A DNA stretch of 64,000 nt, from positions 1,347,702 to 1,411,701 of the forward strand of contig NZ_CP028940.1 in the NCBI RefSeq assembly GCF_013307205.1, written 5' to 3'. Both the position numbers and the translations under genes were made by a program. This DNA is from Polynucleobacter arcticus (GTDB taxonomy: Bacteria; Pseudomonadota; Gammaproteobacteria; Burkholderiales; Burkholderiaceae). The notes beneath the pieces are model-generated. The model saw only the letters and a program-made list of their open reading frames with translations. It had not been told where the DNA came from and made no database searches. Of this stretch, positions 16,822 to 25,232 are shown piece by piece (positions within the stretch are counted from its first letter, which is position 1; the number at the start of each line of letters is the position of its first letter).

Positions 16822-17730
16822 TTAATTCTTTTTTTGCGCTGTGGAGGAGACCAATATTCCGATCACAATCAAAATAAAGGCAAACCCATGAAAAAGTTGG
16901 GGCGGGTCTCCCAAAATCGCGGCTGAGAGTAAGGCAGTAAACAGCGGAATCAAATTGGCAAAAAATGCGGCAACCGTTGGACCCGCACCGCTGACCCCCA
17001 AACCCCAGCAGCGGTAAGCAATTAAGGATGGTCCGATTGCCACAAACAGAATTAATGCTCCAGTCCAGTAATTCAGATCAATAAAAGCATTTCCAGTAGC
17101 AATCTCTACACTATCAAAGAGCATGGTCCATAGGAAACCAATCATGACCTGCGCCATCAAAAACTCTGCCCATGGCCATTGCCGTTCAGTACTCTTACCA
17201 GGACGACCAATCATCCAACTGTAAAAAGCCCAAAGAATTGTGGCTAACATAATAAGTAGGTCACCCATCACTGCCTGCATACTGAGTAGGCTGGCGACAT
17301 CACCACGGGTTAATACGATAGTGACGCCGAATAAAGAGACAAGCGCTCCTGTAAGCTGAAGCAGTGTCGGCTTTGCTTCGTAGAAGACAGCGCCAATCAA
17401 CAGCATCCAAATCGGCATGCTGGCACCAATCAGCGTGACATTAATTGCGGTCGATGTCTGCAATGCGAGATATAGCAAAACGTTATAACTACCCACACCT
17501 AACAGCGCCAGCAGCAAGAAGCGGGTCTTGTTTTGCCATAAAGCGCTACTAGATCTGAAAACCCGCCATCCTAAAGGAAGCAAGATTAAGGCCGCCAGAC
17601 CCCATCGAACGGCACTTAATGTGACTGGTGAAATACTCCCTACCAGCGCTCGTCCTGCGATCGCATTACCCGCCCACAACAAGGTGGCTAGTGATAAATA
17701 GAATATGGTCGATAGGGGTAAATGGGGCAT
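16822..17730 (-). CDS. DMT-superfamily (EamA) transporter
   Basis: 302 aa, ten predicted transmembrane helices in two EamA repeats. The N-terminus (LSTIFYLSLATLLWAGNAIAGRALVG) has the family's AGN motif, and the second half ends with GFAFILIVIGILVSS. Inner-membrane exporter of unknown small metabolites. It is a different subfamily from the one at 14218 and is divergent from the lactate dehydrogenase gene with 147 bases between starts. Confidence 0.85.
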   Translation of the reverse strand: MPHLPLSTIFYLSLATLLWAGNAIAGRALVGSISPVTLSAVRWGLAALILLPLGWRVFRSSSALWQNKTRFLLLALLGVGSYNVLLYLALQTSTAINVTLIGASMPIWMLLIGAVFYEAKPTLLQLTGALVSLFGVTIVLTRGDVASLLSMQAVMGDLLIMLATILWAFYSWMIGRPGKSTERQWPWAEFLMAQVMIGFLWTMLFDSVEIATGNAFIDLNYWTGALILFVAIGPSLIAYRCWGLGVSGAGPTVAAFFANLIPLFTALLSAAILGDPPQLFHGFAFILIVIGILVSSTAQKKN

Positions 17731-17877
17731 TCAGGGCTATATGGGTGAACAAGAGGGTCTTTGGAGGCCCGAGAAGGGTAATGACTACGCATTGTAGAAA
17801 CAAATGCCCGGTATTGCTAAGATAGAGCTTAAATTAGCAAATGCCATCGAGCATTAGCACCGTACAAAGGGGTTTTA

Positions 17878-19023
17878 GTGACAATCATCACCAATATTGA
17901 AGACTTACGAGTTTTGCATCAAAAACGTACCCCCAAGATGTTCTATGACTACGCAGATTCCGGATCGTGGACTGAATCCACCTACCGAGCGAATGAGTCT
18001 GATTTTCAGAAGATCAAATTACGCCAGCGCGTTGCAGTAGACATGACTAATCGGACCACCAAGACAACGATGGTAGGTCAAGAGGTAGCCATGCCAGTTG
18101 CGCTAGCACCTACCGGACTCACAGGCATGCAACACGCCGATGGTGAAATTTTGGCCGCCCGTGCTGCAGAAAAATTTGGTGTTCCCTTCTGCTTATCCAC
18201 TATGAGCATTTGCTCCATTGAAGATGTTGCAGAGCGCACAACTAAGCCTTTTTGGTTTCAGCTCTACGTCATGAAAGACCGCGGCTTTATTGAGCGCCTC
18301 ATTGAGCGCGCCAAAGCTGCTAAGTGCTCCGCCCTAGTCTTAACTTTGGATTTGCAGATCTTGGGGCAACGCCACAAGGATTTAAAAAACGGCTTGTCCG
18401 CACCACCCAAACTCACCATTGCTAACATCATTAACATGATGACCAAGCCACGTTGGTGCATGGGTATGGCGATGACCCCTCGCAGAACCTTTCGCAATAT
18501 TGTGGGTCACGCTACCGGTGTCGGCAATATGTCCTCCCTCTCCTCTTGGACGGCAGAGCAATTTGACCCGGGCTTAAGTTGGGATGATGTGGAGTGGATT
18601 AAAAAACTCTGGGGTGGCAAGCTAATCATTAAAGGCATCTTGGATGAAGAAGATGCTCGATTCGCTGCAAACTCTGGAGCTGATGCCCTGATTGTCTCCA
18701 ATCATGGCGGCCGCCAATTGGATGGCGCGATCTCCAGCATCAAGGCGCTACCCGGTATCGTGAACGCAGTAGGCCAAGATATTGAAGTATGGATGGACGG
18801 CGGTATTCGGTCTGGACAAGACGTTCTTAAAGCCTGGGCACTAGGTGCTCGCGGCACCTTGATTGGTCGACCTTTTCTTTACGGCTTAGGTGCAATGGGC
18901 GAAGCTGGTGTTACTAAATGCCTTGAGATTATTCATAATGAAATGGATATCACTATGGCATTTACGGGACACCGAGATATTCAAAATGTGACTAAAGACA
19001 TCTTGTATCCAGGAACTTTTTAA
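17878..19023 (+). CDS. lldD: FMN-dependent alpha-hydroxy-acid dehydrogenase (L-lactate dehydrogenase-like)
   Basis: 381 aa from a GTG start at 17878 (AAAGGGG upstream). Family landmarks: PVALAPTGLTGMQHADGE, the FMN-contacting LTLDLQILGQRHKDL, catalytic His/Arg in SNHGGRQLDG and the phosphate-binding DGGIRSGQDVLKAWALGA. L-lactate dehydrogenase (quinone) is the likeliest activity; glycolate or mandelate oxidation cannot be excluded. Peripheral inner-membrane enzyme in known homologues. The reading frame of the DUF4239-like gene is open directly across its stop codon. Confidence 0.85.
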   Translation: MTIITNIEDLRVLHQKRTPKMFYDYADSGSWTESTYRANESDFQKIKLRQRVAVDMTNRTTKTTMVGQEVAMPVALAPTGLTGMQHADGEILAARAAEKFGVPFCLSTMSICSIEDVAERTTKPFWFQLYVMKDRGFIERLIERAKAAKCSALVLTLDLQILGQRHKDLKNGLSAPPKLTIANIINMMTKPRWCMGMAMTPRRTFRNIVGHATGVGNMSSLSSWTAEQFDPGLSWDDVEWIKKLWGGKLIIKGILDEEDARFAANSGADALIVSNHGGRQLDGAISSIKALPGIVNAVGQDIEVWMDGGIRSGQDVLKAWALGARGTLIGRPFLYGLGAMGEAGVTKCLEIIHNEMDITMAFTGHRDIQNVTKDILYPGTF

Positions 19024-19090
19024 TATTACCTACTTAGCCAACTCCCCCGAACTGGTATTTGTCATTTCTACTGTAGCTCTATCGGGCTCA

Positions 19091-19825
19091 GTGTGGTTCG
19101 GCAATGCAGTACTTAGTAAGTACCGCACCAAGGACACTGAAACCTCGGCAGATCTGGGGATTATTCAAACGGCCACGCTAACATTGCTTGGCCTGATCAT
19201 CGGCTTTACTTTTTCGATGGCGATTGCTCGCTACGATCTGAGGCAGACCTATGAAGAAGCTGAAGCAAATGCAATTGGTACTGAATTCTTAAGGGCGGAT
19301 CTTCTACCGAGCAAAACGGCGGAAACGATCAAAGGGTTGTTGAACGAATATGTGGATCAACGCATCTTGTTTTATTCCAAACAAGATCATGAAACGGCCA
19401 AACAAATCACACAACGCACTGCTGTTATACAAAATGCGATGTGGGCTGAACTACTCCCCATCGCGCGGACGCAAGCCACCCCCACTATTGCACTAGCGAT
19501 ATCGGGTATGAATGATGTCATTAACACTCAGGGCTTTACTCAAGCCGCCTGGTGGAATCGCATACCGATTGCGGCTTGGTGGCTGATGGCAGCCATCGCC
19601 GTTGGTGCTAATGTTTTGGTGGGTTTTGGGGCAAGGAACTTCAATCAAAATATTGGTCTCTTTATGATTTTTCCAATCATGATCTCGATTTCTTTCTTTT
19701 TGATTGCCGATATTGATAGCCCTAGAGGTGGGGTTATTCGCATCGATCCACGCAACCTCATTGATCTCAAACAAAATATCGCTCCAAAAAATAGCGTCAC
19801 TCAATCCAGGGGCACTCAAAGATGA
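19091..19825 (+). CDS. DUF4239-like membrane protein (bestrophin-like)
   Basis: 244 aa from GTG 19091, but the frame stays open upstream to 18992 and encodes a further plausible membrane segment (ELVFVISTVALSGSVWFG). Translation may therefore start at a rare ATT at 19025, which overlaps the lldD stop region and has AGGAA ten bases upstream; no ATG/TTG exists in that stretch. Helices appear at about 25-45 (LTLLGLIIGFTFSMAIA), 163-183 and 192-208. The N-terminal TADLGIIQTATLTLLGLIIGF with a conserved RY-D-R is typical of DUF4239. Function unknown. Confidence 0.7.
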   Translation: MWFGNAVLSKYRTKDTETSADLGIIQTATLTLLGLIIGFTFSMAIARYDLRQTYEEAEANAIGTEFLRADLLPSKTAETIKGLLNEYVDQRILFYSKQDHETAKQITQRTAVIQNAMWAELLPIARTQATPTIALAISGMNDVINTQGFTQAAWWNRIPIAAWWLMAAIAVGANVLVGFGARNFNQNIGLFMIFPIMISISFFLIADIDSPRGGVIRIDPRNLIDLKQNIAPKNSVTQSRGTQR

Positions 19826-20013
19826 AACGCGTTGTAGACGTATTTAAAGACCGGGGCCGTGAATTGGTATGGACCTATGTCATTCACCTAAATAATATTG
19901 AATTTCATCCTGCTCAAATTGACTTTGAACAGGAGGCCTTAAGGCTCTCCCAACTGGATAAGCGCGGAACCCCCAGTGAACTCAGTGCCAAAGCCCGCCT
20001 ATCCATTAAATAA
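19822..20013 (+). CDS. Small hypothetical protein, coupled to upstream membrane protein
   Basis: 63 aa. The start overlaps the stop of the DUF4239-like gene (ATGA), which argues for translational coupling. The protein is soluble and charged (RVVDVFKDRGRELVWTYVIH; QIDFEQEALRLSQLDKRG). No motif recognised. Without a homology search I cannot say whether it is conserved; the overlap is the main support. Confidence 0.55.
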   Translation: MKRVVDVFKDRGRELVWTYVIHLNNIEFHPAQIDFEQEALRLSQLDKRGTPSELSAKARLSIK

Positions 20014-20036
20014 TTTTTCTACTAGAATCTACTCCC

Positions 20037-20213
20037 ATGAAAGCACTCAGCAAAAAAGCCAAGATGGCAATCGGTTGGACTATTTTAATGACGGTGATTG
20101 GAACAGCAATGTTACACCAGTGGCAATTTTTTGCCATGGGTTGTGCATCGATTGCATTGCTATTAATTGCGAACCACTACGATCTTTTAAAAGATCCTGA
20201 AGATAAAAAATAA
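20037..20213 (+). CDS. Small membrane protein, 58 aa
   Basis: Found by reading the frame from the ATG at 20037 to the TAA at 20211. The product begins MKALSKKAKMAIGWTILM and has two adjacent hydrophobic stretches (IGWTILMTVIGTAML and MGCASIALLLIANHY), then an acidic-basic tail (LLKDPEDKK). Basic N-terminus, so the N-in topology is likely. It follows the 63-aa gene by 23 bases and ends at a hairpin. No strong ribosome-binding site is visible. A longer ORF at 19976-20200 in another frame covers the same bases but has an unlikely protein composition. Confidence 0.6.
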   Translation: MKALSKKAKMAIGWTILMTVIGTAMLHQWQFFAMGCASIALLLIANHYDLLKDPEDKK

Positions 20214-20252
20214 GGCCCCCATCTTTCGATCGAGGCCTTAGTCTATTTTTAT
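20211..20252 (+). terminator. Probable terminator
   Basis: TAAGGCC (20211-20217) pairs with GGCCTTA (20234-20240), and a T-rich stretch (GTCTATTTTTATC) follows. The loop is 16 bases, so this is a moderate-quality terminator for the small-gene run on the plus strand. Confidence 0.55.
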
Positions 20253-20277
20253 CAGACTCAGTTTCTACTAAACTGTT

Positions 20278-21378
20278 TCAGAGTGTTGGATAGTCTGTGT
20301 ATCCCACCTCTGCTCCACCATAAAAGCTGGCTCGGTCATAAGCATTCAGACTCGCACCCTGCTGAAAACGTTCAGCTAAATCTGGGTTAGAAATATATAA
20401 GCGCCCATAAGCCACCGCATCAGCTAATCCAGCCTCTAAGGCAGCCTCACCCATCGCCTGGTCATATCCACCAGCACTAATGAATTTACCCTGATAGGCT
20501 GCTCGGAAAATCTCTGAAGTAATTGGCGCATCTCCATCAACTTGATCATTTCCGCCAGCGGTTGTGGATCGTGGCTCAATCATATGAACATAAGACAGCT
20601 GATAGCCATTTAATTTCTGCACAACTGCATTGAACAAGGCGATCGGATCGCTATCAGCCATGTCATTAAAGCTTCCGTAGGGCGATAAGCGCACACCAAT
20701 GCGATCGCTTGGATAAACCTTAGCAACAGACTCAATCACTTCACCTAGCAAACGTATGCGATTTGCGATTGACCCACCATATTCATCCGTACGTTGATTG
20801 GCTTTATCTTGCAAAAATTGATCTAGCAAATAACCATTCGCCGAATGAATTTCTACCCCATCAAAACCAGCAGCTTGAGCGTTTTTTGCAGCCAATTCAA
20901 AATCGCTGAGGAGGCGAGCGATATCGTCCGCAGTCATCGCCTTAGGAGTTTCATAGTCATGTAACTGCCAATCAGCACCATAAGTTTGTCCGCTTGGTGC
21001 AATTGCAGATGGGGCTTCAGGTAGACCCTGCTCTGGATGCAAAGATGAATGCGAGATACGGCCGACATGCCATAACTGCGCCACCATCTTTCCACCCTTG
21101 GCATGCACCGCCTGAACAATTTCTTTCCACGCCGCTGTTTGCTCTGCAGAGTAGATTCCTGGCGTTGCTGGATAGCCTTGGCCGATCGGAGAAATTTGGG
21201 TTGCTTCACTAATAATGAGTCCTGCACCGGCTCTTTGGCTGTAATAGGTTTTAGCTAAAGGATGGGGCACCTCACCAGCAATCGCACGCATTCTGGTCAA
21301 GGGGGCCATAACTAAGCGATTCTTTAATGCAATAGCGCCAAGCAGAATGGGGGTAAACATGATTTCTTTTCCGGACAT
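20278..21378 (-). CDS. nemA: Old Yellow Enzyme family ene-reductase (NemA-like)
   Basis: 366 aa; an ATG at 21360 is an alternative start. FMN-barrel motifs: NRLVMAPLTRMRA, the QLWHVGRISH segment, FDGVEIHSANGYLLDQFLQD (catalytic-site region with substrate-binding His/Asn), and RIGVRLSPYGSFNDM. Such NAD(P)H:flavin enzymes reduce activated alkenes, nitrate esters or N-ethylmaleimide and are part of electrophile stress responses. It is next to oxyR on the same strand, consistent with a redox-stress role. Confidence 0.9.
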   Translation of the reverse strand: MSGKEIMFTPILLGAIALKNRLVMAPLTRMRAIAGEVPHPLAKTYYSQRAGAGLIISEATQISPIGQGYPATPGIYSAEQTAAWKEIVQAVHAKGGKMVAQLWHVGRISHSSLHPEQGLPEAPSAIAPSGQTYGADWQLHDYETPKAMTADDIARLLSDFELAAKNAQAAGFDGVEIHSANGYLLDQFLQDKANQRTDEYGGSIANRIRLLGEVIESVAKVYPSDRIGVRLSPYGSFNDMADSDPIALFNAVVQKLNGYQLSYVHMIEPRSTTAGGNDQVDGDAPITSEIFRAAYQGKFISAGGYDQAMGEAALEAGLADAVAYGRLYISNPDLAERFQQGASLNAYDRASFYGGAEVGYTDYPTL

Positions 21379-21464
21379 GAACTTCTTTCTATAAGTATCA
21401 ATACATCAATGAATGGGGCAACTGTAGCAGGGAAGACAGGCTTCTTGCCCATCAAACTTTAGCT

Positions 21465-22406
21465 TCATGGAGAACTCTTACGAGCACCCCGACTCGTTCC
21501 TGGAGCAGATTGAAAACGTGCCTCAATACTCTCGGACAAGGCCTGAAACTCTTTAATGTGTGCTGTGGATGCACGGGCAACTAGCGCGATTACTCGCTTG
21601 GGTGTAGGTGGTGCCAAAGGCCTTGCAATTAATGTGCTGCCATTTAATAGACCACCCTTCACTGCCATCTCGGGAAGTAAAGCGATCCCCATGCCAGACT
21701 CGACCATCTGTAACAGGGTCAGTAAGCTAGTGGCCTCCATACTATCGGCATTACGAATATCGGGTCGCTTGCAAGCCTGTAAGGTGTGATCTCGTAAACA
21801 ATGGCCCTCCTCCAATAGTAGTAGACGCTCAGCCATTTTTGCCGGCAAATGAATTTCCTTACCCTTCAGGACGGGATCCTCTTCTCTTGCTACCACCCAA
21901 AATTCATCGATGAAGAGCTCCTTCACCATCAAACCATCAGTCTCATAAGGCAAGGCAATTAAGGCAAAGTCTAGCTGATGATCTACTAGCCGACTCAAGA
22001 GGTTCGCAGTTAAATCCTCGCGCAAGGCGATTTTTAAATCAGGAAAGCGCGTCCGGATATCCGGCATCACATTTGGCAATAAGAATGGTGCGATCGTTGG
22101 AATAACGCCCAGTCGAATTGTCCCTGCCATTGGCTTGCCTGCAGCATCGGCATACTCAACTAAATCTTGAGATGATGCCAAAATGGTCTTGGCCCTCTCC
22201 AGAATCTCCAAACCAATCGGGGTAATCGCTACATTTTGGCGGTCCCGCTCCACTAAGCGGACTCCAAGACCATCCTCAAGTTCTTTTAAACCCGTACTCA
22301 AAGTAGATTGACCGACAAAACAGGCTTCTGCAGCCCGCGTGAAGTTCAGCTCCTGGGCAATTGCTACAAAATAGCGAAGCTGACGCAATGAAGGTAGAGC
22401 AGCCAT
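21465..22406 (-). CDS. oxyR: Hydrogen-peroxide-sensing LysR regulator OxyR
   Basis: 313 aa. The N-terminal winged HTH (LRQLRYFVAIAQELNFTRAA) is followed by the OxyR sensor domain. The redox pair is present at Cys203 and Cys212 in GHCLRDHTLQACKR, matching the E. coli Cys199/Cys208 arrangement, so this is a true peroxide sensor rather than a generic LysR protein. It is transcribed divergently from rubrerythrin, the usual LysR arrangement for regulating a neighbour and itself. Confidence 0.93.
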   Translation of the reverse strand: MAALPSLRQLRYFVAIAQELNFTRAAEACFVGQSTLSTGLKELEDGLGVRLVERDRQNVAITPIGLEILERAKTILASSQDLVEYADAAGKPMAGTIRLGVIPTIAPFLLPNVMPDIRTRFPDLKIALREDLTANLLSRLVDHQLDFALIALPYETDGLMVKELFIDEFWVVAREEDPVLKGKEIHLPAKMAERLLLLEEGHCLRDHTLQACKRPDIRNADSMEATSLLTLLQMVESGMGIALLPEMAVKGGLLNGSTLIARPLAPPTPKRVIALVARASTAHIKEFQALSESIEARFQSAPGTSRGARKSSP

Positions 22407-22544
22407 GGTTTGTAAAAATCCATATAATCAATTTAATAGATCAATAGTATCATTATTATTTATTGGACTGATTACATTTTGAGGTCCAGAATCCATTCCA
22501 TGGTGTTCGTACATCGCCTAACAACCAACCCAAAAGGAATGAAA
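22407..22544. promoter_or_regulatory. Divergent oxyR/rubrerythrin promoter region
   Basis: 138 bases between divergent starts. It holds an AT-rich imperfect dyad: CAATA (22442-22446) and TATTG (22461-22465), with ATAGAT and ATAGTAT nearby. OxyR sites are degenerate ATAG-N7-CTAT half-site series, and this dyad is a candidate, but a motif scan or footprint is needed. The rubrerythrin ribosome-binding site AAAGGA is at 22533-22538. Confidence 0.5.
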
Positions 22545-23030
22545 ATGGCACGCCCCGAAATCAAAACAATCCAAAATTTAGAATCCGCCTTTGCTGGCGA
22601 GTCCATGGCACATATTAAATATCGCTATTTTGCCAAATTGGCTCGCGCCGCCGGTGATGTTGAAACTGCTGAAATCTTTGAGGCAACCGCAGATCAAGAA
22701 GTCATGCATGCCTTTGGCCACCTCGATTTACTCTACCCCGCTAGCACCATTACCCCAAGCCGCGCTTTAGAGATTGCCATTGAGGGTGAAACCTATGAGT
22801 ACACCGAAATGTATCCTGGTTTTCGCAAAACAGCGGTAGAGGAAGGCAATATGGCGGCGGCAGCAGAAATGGATGAGCAAATTGCCGAATCAAAGGAACA
22901 TGCCGAGCAATTCCAGGCGATGCTAGTAAAGGCAGCAAAACGCTTTGCAGCCCTTGCTAATGTAGAGGAGCGTCATGCTAACCACTATAAGAAAGCCCTA
23001 GAAAAGGCCAACGAGTTTGCTGCGGCGTAA
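22545..23030 (+). CDS. Rubrerythrin-type diiron protein
   Basis: 161 aa from the ATG at 22545; AAGGA lies about six bases before it, whereas an ATG at 22539 sits directly on that site and upstream starts are unsupported. Diiron ligands are visible in NLESAFAGESMAHIKYRYF (E then E-x-x-H), EATADQEVMHAFGHL (E-x-x-H), MYPGFRKTAVEEGN and IAESKEHAEQF (E-x-x-H). There is no C-terminal rubredoxin-like domain, so this is the short rubrerythrin form. It reduces peroxide in the cytosol, taking electrons from rubredoxin, whose gene is next downstream. Confidence 0.88.
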   Translation: MARPEIKTIQNLESAFAGESMAHIKYRYFAKLARAAGDVETAEIFEATADQEVMHAFGHLDLLYPASTITPSRALEIAIEGETYEYTEMYPGFRKTAVEEGNMAAAAEMDEQIAESKEHAEQFQAMLVKAAKRFAALANVEERHANHYKKALEKANEFAAA

Positions 23031-23091
23031 GTAGATTTGGAAATAAAACGAAATTAAATTTAAACTGATCGAATTATCTTAAGGAATTAAA

Positions 23092-23259
23092 ATGAAATCT
23101 TGGCAATGCATTGTGTGCGGCTTTATCTATGATGAAGCCAATGGTTTACCGGAAGACGGCATCCCCGCGGGCACCGCTTGGGCTGACATACCAGAAGACT
23201 GGGAATGCCCAGACTGCGGCGTAGCAAAATCGGACTTTGAAATGGTTCAAATGTCTTAA
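23092..23259 (+). CDS. Rubredoxin
   Basis: 55 aa, canonical rubredoxin size, read directly from the sequence. Iron ligands form two C-x-x-C pairs: [12 protein letters not shown] near the N-terminus and [13 protein letters not shown] near the C-terminus. AAGGA lies ahead of the ATG. It is a one-electron carrier between a NAD(P)H reductase and, here most likely, the rubrerythrin encoded immediately upstream; the flavoprotein gene downstream is the probable reductase. Confidence 0.95.
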   Translation: MKSWQCIVCGFIYDEANGLPEDGIPAGTAWADIPEDWECPDCGVAKSDFEMVQMS

Positions 23260-23346
23260 TTGAGTCGAGCGCACTTCAGTTCCTGCAACTGATTTAAGTA
23301 ACTCACTTACCAAAAAGTATTTAACCGCATTATTAAAGGCCCAACT

Positions 23347-24516
23347 GTGGATCATCAAAATCAATCTACCCAATCGGGCATCGTCATCATCGGCAGCGGA
23401 TTAGCCGGATATACCGTTATTCGTGAGCTTCGCAAGCTCGATAAGACAGTGCCAATTACTTTGATCAGTCGCGAATCAGGCTATTTTTATTCAAAGCCGA
23501 TGCTCTCTACGGCATTGGCAAGCAATAAGACTACAGAACAACTGGTCTCCACTAATGCCGAAGGCATGGCGGCGCAACTAGAAGTAACGATTTTGGGTGA
23601 CGCTGATGTATCTGCTATTGATACCGCATCCCAAACCATTGAAACTTCCAAGGGAAGTATTGCCTATGGAAAGCTGGTACTCGGTTTGGGAGCTGATCAA
23701 ATTCGACTACCCTTGCAAGGTAACGCCGCCAACGAAGTGATCACCGTAAATGACCTTGAAGAGTATGCGCAGTTTCGTCAGGCCATTGCAGGTAAAAAGC
23801 GAATTGTGATTTTAGGTGCCGGCCTAATTGGTTGTGAATTTGCAAATGATTTAGTACTAGGATCTTACGAAGTAGATGTCATTGATTTAGCGCCACAATC
23901 TTTAGGCAGATTGCTCCCTGAAGCGGCAGCTTTGGCACTGCAATCAAAATTAAGCGAGGCTGGAGTCCGCTGGCACTTTGCTACTACTGTGCAATCTGTT
24001 GATCGTAACGGTGATTGTCTTTCGATCACCCTTGCAAACGGCTCAGTAATTAACAGTGATGTATTTCTGTCTGCAGTAGGCTTAAGGCCACGCCTAGATT
24101 TAGCCAAAGCTGCTGGAATTGCAACGGGTAATGGCATCACCATTAATCGCCAATTAGAAACCAGCGCGAAGAATGTCTATGCCATTGGTGACTGCGCTGA
24201 AGTAGATGGCTTAGTTTTGCCTTACGTCATGCCAATCATGCAGGCGGCACGGGCTTTAGCCCCTAATTTACTTGGGCAGGAAATTACCCTGAGCTACCCT
24301 GCTATGCCTGTTATGGTGAAAACGCCTGCACTTCCCACTATCGTCTCGCCACCAGCTAAAGGCGCAGTGGGCGAATGGAAAATCCATACGCTTGAGGATG
24401 GTCTCGAGGCCCGCTTTGAATCAAGTGATGGCAAGCTACTCGGCTTTGCCTTGCTAGGATCTGCAACTGCTCAGCGTGGTGCGCTTACTAAAGAGCTTCC
24501 ACCCATCCTGCAATAA
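23347..24516 (+). CDS. FAD-dependent rubredoxin reductase-like protein
   Basis: 389 aa from a GTG at 23347. Two dinucleotide-binding motifs are present: IVIIGSGLAGYTVIRELR (FAD, about 11-28) and IVILGAGLIGCEFANDL (NAD(P)H, about 154-170). The late FAD motif VYAIGDCAEVDGLVLPYVMP closes the site. This is the pyridine-nucleotide-disulfide class lacking redox cysteines, as in AlkT/NorW-type rubredoxin reductases. Gene order rubrerythrin, rubredoxin, reductase predicts a complete NADH-to-peroxide chain. Confidence 0.88.
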   Translation: MDHQNQSTQSGIVIIGSGLAGYTVIRELRKLDKTVPITLISRESGYFYSKPMLSTALASNKTTEQLVSTNAEGMAAQLEVTILGDADVSAIDTASQTIETSKGSIAYGKLVLGLGADQIRLPLQGNAANEVITVNDLEEYAQFRQAIAGKKRIVILGAGLIGCEFANDLVLGSYEVDVIDLAPQSLGRLLPEAAALALQSKLSEAGVRWHFATTVQSVDRNGDCLSITLANGSVINSDVFLSAVGLRPRLDLAKAAGIATGNGITINRQLETSAKNVYAIGDCAEVDGLVLPYVMPIMQAARALAPNLLGQEITLSYPAMPVMVKTPALPTIVSPPAKGAVGEWKIHTLEDGLEARFESSDGKLLGFALLGSATAQRGALTKELPPILQ

Positions 24517-24554
24517 GAATGTCTAGCCAGCTAGCTAAAGCGAAGTTGCAAAAG

Positions 24555-24579
24555 AAAAGGCCCGCAATGCGGGCCTTTT
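24555..24579. terminator. Strong bidirectional terminator
   Basis: AAAAGGCCCGC (24555-24565), loop AAT, GCGGGCCTTTT (24569-24579). Perfect 11-bp stem ending in T-runs on both strands, between convergent genes. Confidence 0.9.
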
Positions 24580-24600
24580 ACATGATGAACTACAGCATGA

Positions 24601-25194
24601 TTATGAAACGATCACAAACCAGCTAGTGTTGTGTGACTGTGCACTCATCAAGAACAACATTGGCACTGAAAGTATCGTGTTGAAGCGCGAAATCAACATC
24701 GCCACACGTGCGGATTTCGCTTTGACATCTGGCTCAACAGCAACAATACCAAGAGCACGCTTCTGATTTGGCCAAATGATGAACCAAACATTGAAGGCCA
24801 TTATTAAAGCAATCCACATACCTAATCCGATAGCGCGAAATGGGGCCTGGAGTGTGAATGCTTGGTGAGCATAACCATTCAATACTGCCAGGATTAAACC
24901 GCTAACTACGGTGAACAAGGCAGCCCAGCGAAACCAAAATAGAGCTGTTGGAGCAATGACTTTTACAATCGCAGGCTTTTGTTCATCAGGGATTTTTGGC
25001 ATGGATGGAATCTGCACAAAGTTGAAATACCAGAGCAGACCAACCCACATAATGCCAACCATCACATGAATCCAGCGGAACAAGAAAGGCAACTCAAGTG
25101 AGTTGAAATTTCCGCCTAGGGCGAAGATGATCAAAATGAGGAGCACAAAACCCGCTAAAACTGTGCGCCCCAATGAAGTAAGAATCGATGTCAT
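24601..25194 (-). CDS. PuuD-type membrane domain (urate hydroxylase N-terminal-like), stand-alone
   Basis: 197 aa with five or six hydrophobic helices, e.g. TVLAGFVLLILIIFALGG, FRWIHVMVGIMWVGLLWYF, TALFWFRWAALFTVVSGLIL, GMWIALIMAFNVWFIIWPN. The RWIHVMVGIMWVGLLWYFNF and AFNVWFIIWPNQK phrases match the PuuD (urate oxidase N-terminal) membrane domain with its haem-binding histidines. The cytochrome c domain that follows it in PuuD is missing, and no purine genes are nearby. Many betaproteobacteria have this short form; its true reaction is not established. Located next to sodB on the same strand. Confidence 0.75.
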   Translation of the reverse strand: MTSILTSLGRTVLAGFVLLILIIFALGGNFNSLELPFLFRWIHVMVGIMWVGLLWYFNFVQIPSMPKIPDEQKPAIVKVIAPTALFWFRWAALFTVVSGLILAVLNGYAHQAFTLQAPFRAIGLGMWIALIMAFNVWFIIWPNQKRALGIVAVEPDVKAKSARVAMLISRFNTILSVPMLFLMSAQSHNTSWFVIVS

Positions 25195-25232
25195 CTACGC
25201 CCTATGAACTGAAATCAACCGCTAAATCAGAA

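Noticed and set aside
19976..20200. 74-aa frame overlapping the 58-aa membrane protein gene.
   Set aside because: Its composition looks random; the frame starting at 20037 gives a basic N-terminus and hydrophobic segments and ends at a hairpin.
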